Shown here piece after piece: positions 1 through 4,444 of a stretch of DNA of 6,388 nt. Position 1 is the stretch's first letter. Every line of letters begins with the position of its first letter. The translations under genes and the position numbers were made by a program. This DNA is from Parvularcula sp039198765 (GTDB lineage Bacteria; Pseudomonadota; Alphaproteobacteria; Caulobacterales; Parvularculaceae), in NCBI GenBank assembly GCA_039198765.1, contig JBCCTF010000185.1, positions 1 to 6,388 on the forward strand. The letters are read 5' to 3'. Below the pieces are notes generated by a model. The model saw only the letters and a list, made by a program, of their open reading frames with translations. It was not told where the DNA came from and ran no database searches.

Positions 1-1
1 C

Positions 2-32
2 GGCAGCGATGGTGGGTGGGGGAAGCGCTGCC
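2..32. terminator. Possible weak hairpin downstream of the HAD gene
   Basis: A perfect 7-bp inverted repeat, GGCAGCG at 2-8 and CGCTGCC at 26-32, encloses a 17-nt G-rich loop on the plus strand (C-rich on the minus strand). It lies 48-79 nt beyond the stop of the minus-strand HAD gene, where a terminator for the hppA-HAD unit would be expected. The minus-strand bases after the stem fall outside the window, so a T-run cannot be checked. The large loop makes the structure only moderately stable, and it could be chance. Confidence 0.25.
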
Positions 33-80
33 TGTATAACAACATAGCAACAAAAGTGTCGTGGTAAAGCAGTTTTTGTT

Positions 81-782
81 TCAGTGTTCTTGAGTAACGG
101 CCCTGAGTCCTTGCTGCAGCGCGACATGGTCTCTGTGAATTCTTAACGCACCTGCATTTGCAAGTCGCTCGCCGTGATCCTCGAGGCAATGGCCACCGCC
201 GGTGAAGCCCCAAACGGTCATCCCCGCCGCGATGCCAGCTTCCACGCCGAATGCACTGTCCTCGATGACAAGGCACGCCGCCGGATCGATATCCAAGCGC
301 TCGGCAGCGTAGAGGAAGATGTCGGGAGAAGGCTTGCCGTGGCGTACGGCGTCGGCGGAGTAGACGTGCTCGCCCACCAGCGGGCGAAAGCCGAAGCGGT
401 CGATCTTGCTGTCCAAGAACACCTTCCGCGATGACGAGGCTACGGCCAGCGAGAGGCCCGCATCAATGGCAGCCTGTACCGCATCATGGGCACCGGGGAC
501 GGATTGCATGGTGTCGCGCTTGGCACGCCGGGCAGCGATGAGCCCCTCAACGAGGACATCTGTCTCTGCTTCAGAGGCCTGGCGGCCGAGAATTTCGGAG
601 TACTTCTCTCCTAGTTCAGCACGGAGGCGATCGTCGCGCTTTCCGGTGAACTGGCGGATGAGGTCGGCGGCGCTCCAAGTGAAGCCGTGGGACTTCAGGA
701 ACGCCGCGCTGTCTTCAAGGCCGACAATCTCGCTGTCGACCAACACGCCGTCACAATCAAAGAGGACGGCGCGGTAGGTCAT
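81..782 (-). CDS. HAD-superfamily hydrolase, subfamily IA (phosphatase/phosphomutase-like)
   Basis: A 233-residue cytoplasmic enzyme of the haloacid dehalogenase superfamily, expected to remove or transfer phosphate on a small metabolite through a phospho-aspartate intermediate. All four motifs are visible. Motif I is FDCDGVLVDSE with nucleophile Asp9 and acid/base Asp11; motif II is Ser116 in ASSS; motif III is Lys150 in HGKPSPDIF; motif IV is Glu174-Asp175 in VIEDSAFG, for Mg2+ binding. Residues about 16-90 form a helical C1 cap. Length is typical for the YieH / phosphoglycolate phosphatase / beta-phosphoglucomutase group, and the stretch VYSADAVRHGKPSPD recalls YieH-like sugar-phosphate phosphatases, but the substrate cannot be read from the sequence. 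The ATG at 782 was chosen because motif I begins 8 residues later and a Shine-Dalgarno precedes it. The gene starts 8 nt after the hppA stop, so it is probably co-transcribed and translationally coupled with hppA. Confidence 0.93.
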   Translation of the reverse strand: MTYRAVLFDCDGVLVDSEIVGLEDSAAFLKSHGFTWSAADLIRQFTGKRDDRLRAELGEKYSEILGRQASEAETDVLVEGLIAARRAKRDTMQSVPGAHDAVQAAIDAGLSLAVASSSRKVFLDSKIDRFGFRPLVGEHVYSADAVRHGKPSPDIFLYAAERLDIDPAACLVIEDSAFGVEAGIAAGMTVWGFTGGGHCLEDHGERLANAGALRIHRDHVALQQGLRAVTQEH

Positions 783-784
783 GA

Positions 785-792
785 CCTTCCTC
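785..792 (-). promoter_or_regulatory. Ribosome binding site of the HAD gene overlapping the hppA stop
   Basis: Read on the minus strand, the junction is TGAGGAAGGTCATG. The purine tract GAGGAAGG uses the last two bases of the hppA TGA stop and sits directly before the HAD ATG (780-782), with AGGA 5 nt from the start. This fixes the HAD start at 782 and suggests that ribosomes finishing hppA reinitiate on the HAD gene. Confidence 0.75.
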
Positions 793-2971
793 AGCCCAAG
801 CTGGCGAGGAAGGCGAGAAGGAGGAGAGCCACGATGTTCGTGATCTTGATCATCGGGTTCACCGCCGGGCCGGCCGTGTCTTTGTAGGGGTCGCCCACCG
901 TGTCGCCGGTCACCGCAGCCTTGTGCGCTTCGGAGCCTTTGCCGCCGTGGTTGCCGTCCTCGATATACTTCTTCGCGTTGTCCCACGCGCCGCCACCAGC
1001 GGTCATGGAGAGAGCGAGGAAGAGACCGGTGATGATGACACCCATCAGCATCGCGCCGACCGCCGCAAGGGCTTGGGCTTTGTCACCGTTCGTGACGACG
1101 CCGACGAAAATGTAGAGGATGATCGGCCCAAGGATCGGTAGCAGCGATGGGATTATCATCTCTTTGATGGCGGAGGTGGTGAGAAGATCCACAGCACGAC
1201 CGTAGTCTGGTTTCTCTGTGCCCTCCATGATGCCAGGCTTCTCACGGAACTGACGACGGACCTCTTCAACGATAGCCGAGGCTGCACGACCCACGGCCTG
1301 CATGGCCATCGAGCCGAACAGGAACGGCAGGAGGCCGCCGAAGAACAGACCGACGATCACGTACGGGTTGGTCAGCGAGTAGTCGGGAACAACACCAACG
1401 AACCACGGGTACTTGTCCGGGTTCGCAGCAAAGTACTTCAGGTCTTCAGCATACGCCGCGAACAGCACCAGGGCACCGAGGCCAGCAGAACCAATGGCGT
1501 AGCCCTTAGTCACGGCCTTGGTGGTGTTGCCGACCGCGTCGAGCGCGTCGGTGGTGTCGCGGACTGAGCCGTCGAGTTCAGACATCTCAGCGATACCGCC
1601 CGCATTGTCCGTGACCGGACCAAATGCGTCGAGGGCGACGATCATGCCAGCCAGAGCGAGCATGGTCGTGACCGCAATCGCGATGCCGTAGAGGCCAGCG
1701 AAGCTGTAGGTCGCGATGATGCCGACGATGATGATCAGCGCAGGCGCTGCCGTCGCTTCCATCGAGACCGCAAGGCCTTGGATGACGTTCGTGCCGTGGC
1801 CGGACTCAGAAGCCTTCGCCACCGACTTCACAGGGCGGAAGCCCGTGCCGGTGTAGTACTCCGTCACCCAGACAATCGCGCCCGTCACTGCGAGACCGAC
1901 GAGGCCGCAAAGGAACAGGCTGAACCCTGTGAACGTTCGGGCCACTTCACCTTCAGCCGCAGGGATCGAATAGGTCGTTCCGAAGCCAACAACGAGGAGC
2001 GTGACGACGAAGAGCGCACCGATCGAGAACGCGCCCGTCGCGATGAGGCCCTTGTAGAGCGCGCCCATCACATCAGTCGAACCCGCCGACAGCTTCACAT
2101 AGCGTGCACCTAGGATCGAAGTGACAATACACGCACCGCCGATGGTCAGCGGGTACACCATGAACTTGAGGGCCATCGATGCGTCGCCTTCTTCACCGAC
2201 CGGGACACCTGCGAAGATGATCGATGCGAGGACCATCGTGGCCGCGATCGAAACGACGTAGGTCTCGAACAGGTCAGCCGCCATGCCCGCACAGTCGCCG
2301 ACATTGTCACCGACGTTGTCGGCGATGGTCGCTGCGTTGCGGGGGTCATCTTCCGGGATGCCGGCTTCGACTTTACCGACGAGGTCGCCGCCGACGTCTG
2401 CACCCTTCGTGAAAATGCCGCCGCCGAGACGGGCGAAGACCGAGATCAACGAAGCGCCGAGGGAGAGCGACACGAGGCCGTTCACGACCTGGCGGCTGCC
2501 TTCCTCAAGGCCGAACAGCAGCATCAGCGAGAAGTAGACCGCAAGGCCAAGGAGCGCGAGTCCCGCCACCAGCATGCCTGTCACCGCGCCGGACTTGAAC
2601 GCGATGTCCAGGCCCTGCTGCAGACCTTGGCGCGAAGCTTCCGTTGTGCGGACGTTCGCGCGAACCGAGATCAGCATGCCGATATAACCAGCAGCACCTG
2701 AAAGCGCAGCGCCGAGAATGAAACCGAAGGCTGGGATGAAGTCGCCGCGGAAGAAGATAAGAAGGAGGACCGTCACCACACCGCCAACAATGGCGATCGT
2801 GATGTATTGCCGCCGCAAGTAAGCCTGCGCACCTTCTTGGATGGCAGCGGCGATTTCTTGCATCCGCTCGTTACCGGTGGGGGCCGCCATCACCTGCTTG
2901 GTGGTGGACCAGCCATAATAGATGGCCGCACCGCCAGCTACGATGACGAGAATTAGGTAGAATGACAGCAT
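791..2971 (-). CDS. hppA: Membrane-bound proton-translocating pyrophosphatase, K+-independent
   Basis: A 726-residue inner-membrane enzyme that hydrolyses pyrophosphate to phosphate and pumps H+ out of the cytoplasm; it is thought to work as a homodimer of 16-helix subunits. The sequence is hydrophobic throughout and has the usual bacterial length. The pyrophosphate-binding loop DVGGDLVGKVEAGIPEDDP contains the Dx3Kx E signature (Asp196, Lys200, Glu202), followed by the acidic DNVGDNVGDCAG segment at about 218-229. A second substrate segment is GDTVGDPYKDTAGP at about 689-702. The segment GNTTKAVTKGYAIGSA has Lys485 and Thr488 at the positions that separate K+-independent (Lys, Thr) from K+-dependent (Ala, Gly) enzymes, so proton pumping without K+ is predicted. 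Two loop residues depart from the common form (GGD for GAD, RNAA for RNPA). The start is the ATG at 2971, which has a good ribosome binding site; a GTG five codons earlier lies within that site. It is the first gene of a probable two-gene unit. Confidence 0.98.
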   Translation of the reverse strand: MLSFYLILVIVAGGAAIYYGWSTTKQVMAAPTGNERMQEIAAAIQEGAQAYLRRQYITIAIVGGVVTVLLLIFFRGDFIPAFGFILGAALSGAAGYIGMLISVRANVRTTEASRQGLQQGLDIAFKSGAVTGMLVAGLALLGLAVYFSLMLLFGLEEGSRQVVNGLVSLSLGASLISVFARLGGGIFTKGADVGGDLVGKVEAGIPEDDPRNAATIADNVGDNVGDCAGMAADLFETYVVSIAATMVLASIIFAGVPVGEEGDASMALKFMVYPLTIGGACIVTSILGARYVKLSAGSTDVMGALYKGLIATGAFSIGALFVVTLLVVGFGTTYSIPAAEGEVARTFTGFSLFLCGLVGLAVTGAIVWVTEYYTGTGFRPVKSVAKASESGHGTNVIQGLAVSMEATAAPALIIIVGIIATYSFAGLYGIAIAVTTMLALAGMIVALDAFGPVTDNAGGIAEMSELDGSVRDTTDALDAVGNTTKAVTKGYAIGSAGLGALVLFAAYAEDLKYFAANPDKYPWFVGVVPDYSLTNPYVIVGLFFGGLLPFLFGSMAMQAVGRAASAIVEEVRRQFREKPGIMEGTEKPDYGRAVDLLTTSAIKEMIIPSLLPILGPIILYIFVGVVTNGDKAQALAAVGAMLMGVIITGLFLALSMTAGGGAWDNAKKYIEDGNHGGKGSEAHKAAVTGDTVGDPYKDTAGPAVNPMIKITNIVALLLLAFLASLG

Positions 2972-2976
2972 GGGAA

Positions 2977-2984
2977 CTCCCCTC
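2977..2984 (-). promoter_or_regulatory. Ribosome binding site of hppA
   Basis: The minus-strand tract GAGGGGAG lies 5 nt (TTCCC) before the ATG at 2971. It decides the start, because the in-frame GTG at 2986 sits at the upstream edge of this site and would leave no room for its own. Confidence 0.7.
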
Positions 2985-3031
2985 ACGCACGACTCGGGCG
3001 GAACACGACGTGCCGCCTCATTTTGCGTCTG

Positions 3032-3059
3032 CGTCTACAGCGAACCGCGCCGAAATCAA
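3032..3059 (-). promoter_or_regulatory. Candidate sigma70-type promoter for hppA
   Basis: On the minus strand, TTGATT (3054-3059) and TAGACG (3032-3037) are separated by 16 nt, placing transcription start roughly 50 nt before the hppA ATG. The -35 match is good and the -10 match is poor. The same leader holds a GACTC sequence at 2991-2995, a GANTC site of the kind methylated by CcrM in alphaproteobacteria. This is a visual match only. Confidence 0.22.
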
Positions 3060-3174
3060 CGGTTCCTGCGCGGATATGCACAGGTCGCGAAACTGCTTTG
3101 GGTCGGCCGTTAACGCCAGGCAACGATCCCAGGCGCAGCAATAGTATTCTCCTATGCGGATTGCCTCATTGGTG

Positions 3175-3202
3175 TTGTTTTTCCAATTATAACGAGCATA
3201 CT
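3175..3202 (+). promoter_or_regulatory. Candidate promoter for the small secreted-protein gene
   Basis: TTGTTT (3175-3180) and CATACT (3197-3202) are separated by 16 nt, in a locally AT-rich patch (about 3141-3210) that stands out from the GC-rich surroundings. Transcription would start near 3209, just upstream of the ribosome binding site at 3215. An alternative -10, TATAAC at 3188-3193, has no well-spaced -35. Confidence 0.3.
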
Positions 3203-3214
3203 CTCGTCTTCACG

Positions 3215-3221
3215 AAAGGAG
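3215..3221 (+). promoter_or_regulatory. Ribosome binding site of the small secreted-protein gene
   Basis: AAAGGAG lies 8 nt before the ATG at 3230. It selects this start over more upstream in-frame starts (for example 3023), which would place the signal peptide in the middle of the protein. Confidence 0.75.
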
Positions 3222-3229
3222 ACAGCCCC

Positions 3230-3556
3230 ATGAGCATCCGTTTCGCTCTGCCTGTGATGGCGACCGTTTTTGTTGGAGTAGCCTCGGCCTCGCCCGTCGG
3301 TGTTCCGATCCCCGAAGCCCTCGCCGACAAGCCGATGCCGTTGCCGATCTACGAGTTCGCTGAAGAGCCGCTCTACGATCTGGGCCACAAGAATGTGCCG
3401 GTGCCCGGCGGCTACGGTCCGGCGGTGATCGTCCCGATCAGCTATAAGGTCCAGGGCTTCAAAGGCCTCGGCGCTTATAATGATCCCGCGGAAGTGATCC
3501 TTGGCCTCGACGACTTCCATGCTTGGAAGAAAGATCCCGCCGCACTCCGCGACTAA
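3230..3556 (+). CDS. Small predicted secreted protein of unknown function
   Basis: A 108-residue protein that I do not recognise. The N-terminus has an Arg4, a hydrophobic core (about 5-18) and a plausible signal peptidase I site after ASA at residue 20, so export to the periplasm or beyond is predicted. The mature part is about 88 residues, without cysteine, rich in proline in its first half (residues 22-69), with a Gly-rich turn at about 60-64 (GGYGP), a short hydrophobic beta-like stretch (AVIVPISYKV) and a charged C-terminus (FHAWKKDPAALRD). No catalytic motif, lipobox or second membrane segment is seen. The start is set by a strong ribosome binding site and an AT-rich upstream promoter-like region. 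The following membrane-protein gene lies 63 nt downstream in the same reading frame, so joint transcription is possible. The signal peptide and ribosome binding site make it likely to be a real gene. Confidence 0.8.
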   Translation: MSIRFALPVMATVFVGVASASPVGVPIPEALADKPMPLPIYEFAEEPLYDLGHKNVPVPGGYGPAVIVPISYKVQGFKGLGAYNDPAEVILGLDDFHAWKKDPAALRD

Positions 3557-3576
3557 GCCTGCCCGGGTGCGGCATC

Positions 3577-3607
3577 GCGGCGGCAGCGTTCTGCGCTGGG
3601 CCGCCGC
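3577..3607 (+). terminator. Strong GC hairpin between the two plus-strand genes
   Basis: GCGGCGG (3577-3583) plus CAGCG (3584-3588) pair with CGCTG (3594-3598) and CCGCCGC (3601-3607). This gives a 12-bp stem with a 2-nt GG bulge and a 5-nt loop, TTCTG. It starts 20 nt after the TAA of the secreted-protein gene and ends 12 nt before the ATG of the membrane-protein gene. No T-run follows, so it is not a classical intrinsic terminator. It may instead attenuate transcription, stabilise the upstream message, or limit access to the downstream start. The structure is clear in the sequence; the role is inferred. Confidence 0.45.
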
Positions 3608-3619
3608 ATAAGCGCAACC

Positions 3620-4426
3620 ATGCGTCCCGAACCCGTCCTCTCTACTCTCGCGCCCCTTGGCGAGCGCCTGACGCCCCTCGCCGAAAGGCTTCGCGAGACC
3701 GAGCGGAGGGGGCCGCGCTTCTTCAGGCTCCTCTCAGGGCTACTCCTACTGATCGTCTTCCTAGGCTTTGCGAAGTCCTTCTTCTTCCGCCCAGCGTTCG
3801 AGAATTTCCCGGTCGCGCCGATCGTGATCATCCACGGCGGGGTGATGTCCCTCTGGTTCGTCGTCTACGCCGCCCAAACGTGGCTCGCCCGCGCTGGGCG
3901 GATCGCTCTGCATCGCGTGCTTGGCTTCGGAAGCTTCGCGCTGGCGGCAGGCATCTTCGCCACGGCGATCCCCACGACCTACGGTTTTCCGGCGAGGCGG
4001 CTCGCGGCGGAGGTACCCGGCTACGACTTCGCAGCGGACCTCGCGCACATCACAATGGTCGTTCACGGCAACACGGCAATGCTGATCCAGTTCGTCCTGC
4101 TCTACGGCGCTGGCATCGCCCTCCGCCGAGTGGCCGGAGCGCACAAGCGGCTGATGAGCCTCGCCGCCATCGCGCTGGTCACGCCAGCCGCGAGCCGCCT
4201 GCTCACCGTGATTGGCGAGGCGGGGGTGACATCAGAGCTGCTAGGGATCGCGTCAGCGTTCGGGCTTCCGCTATCGGTGGTCGCCTATGATCTCGTGATG
4301 GATCGGCGGGTGCACCGCGCGACGATCTTTGGCGTCGCGCTGATCTTTGGATCGCTCGCGATCCTCGGCCTGATCGGCAAATCGCCCATCGGACCGAAGA
4401 TCGCGCTTTGGCTTGCAGGCGCTTAG
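3620..4426 (+). CDS. Uncharacterised seven-helix integral membrane protein
   Basis: A 268-residue inner-membrane protein of unknown function. After a charged cytoplasmic-looking N-terminus of about 35 residues, hydrophobic segments appear near 38-56, 64-88, 100-118, 143-167, 178-198, 207-227 and 234-253, suggesting seven helices. Recurrent polar residues in or beside helices are His72 (HGG), Trp79, Gln86, His98 (LHRVLG), His143, His149 (HGN) and His175 (HKRLM). The pattern H-W-Q-HR.LG followed later by HKRLM recalls a family of hypothetical proteobacterial membrane proteins, and the paired histidines could be haem or metal ligands, but this is inference. The ATG at 3620 has no clear Shine-Dalgarno, yet no other ATG, GTG or TTG lies in frame back to the stop at 3554-3556. 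It lies 63 nt after the secreted-protein gene, in the same frame, and its stop interlocks with that of the convergent peptidase. Confidence 0.85.
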   Translation: MRPEPVLSTLAPLGERLTPLAERLRETERRGPRFFRLLSGLLLLIVFLGFAKSFFFRPAFENFPVAPIVIIHGGVMSLWFVVYAAQTWLARAGRIALHRVLGFGSFALAAGIFATAIPTTYGFPARRLAAEVPGYDFAADLAHITMVVHGNTAMLIQFVLLYGAGIALRRVAGAHKRLMSLAAIALVTPAASRLLTVIGEAGVTSELLGIASAFGLPLSVVAYDLVMDRRVHRATIFGVALIFGSLAILGLIGKSPIGPKIALWLAGA

Positions 4427-4444
4427 TCCTCGTCCTCCGCCTGC
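4415..4444. terminator. Possible bidirectional hairpin across convergent gene ends
   Basis: GCAGGCG (4415-4421) and CGCCTGC (4438-4444) form a perfect 7-bp stem whose 16-nt loop contains both overlapping stop codons of the converging genes. Neither side has a T-run. A role in stopping transcription from both directions is possible but unproven, and the stem is also coding sequence. Confidence 0.25.

Noticed and set aside
783..986. An upstream in-frame extension of the HAD gene by 68 codons
   Set aside because: It overlaps the highly conserved 3' end of hppA, is arginine-rich low-quality sequence, and the ATG at 782 has its own ribosome binding site right before the catalytic motif.
1778..2113. 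Open frame antisense to hppA
   Set aside because: Highly charged, Arg/Glu-rich shadow of the hydrophobic hppA coding strand.
2972..2986. GTG start for hppA at 2986
   Set aside because: It lies at the edge of the ribosome binding site serving the ATG at 2971; homologues begin close to the first membrane helix.
3108..3124. Possible CtrA cell-cycle regulator site around GTTAAC
   Set aside because: Only one TTAA half-site is present; the second, expected 7 nt later, reads CAAC.
3023..3229. Longer N-terminus for the small secreted protein
   Set aside because: It would bury the signal peptide; the ribosome binding site at 3215-3221 supports the start at 3230.
3523..4290. A 255-codon plus-strand open frame overlapping the membrane-protein gene
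   Set aside because: Arginine- and proline-rich translation without domain features; a typical shadow frame in GC-rich DNA.
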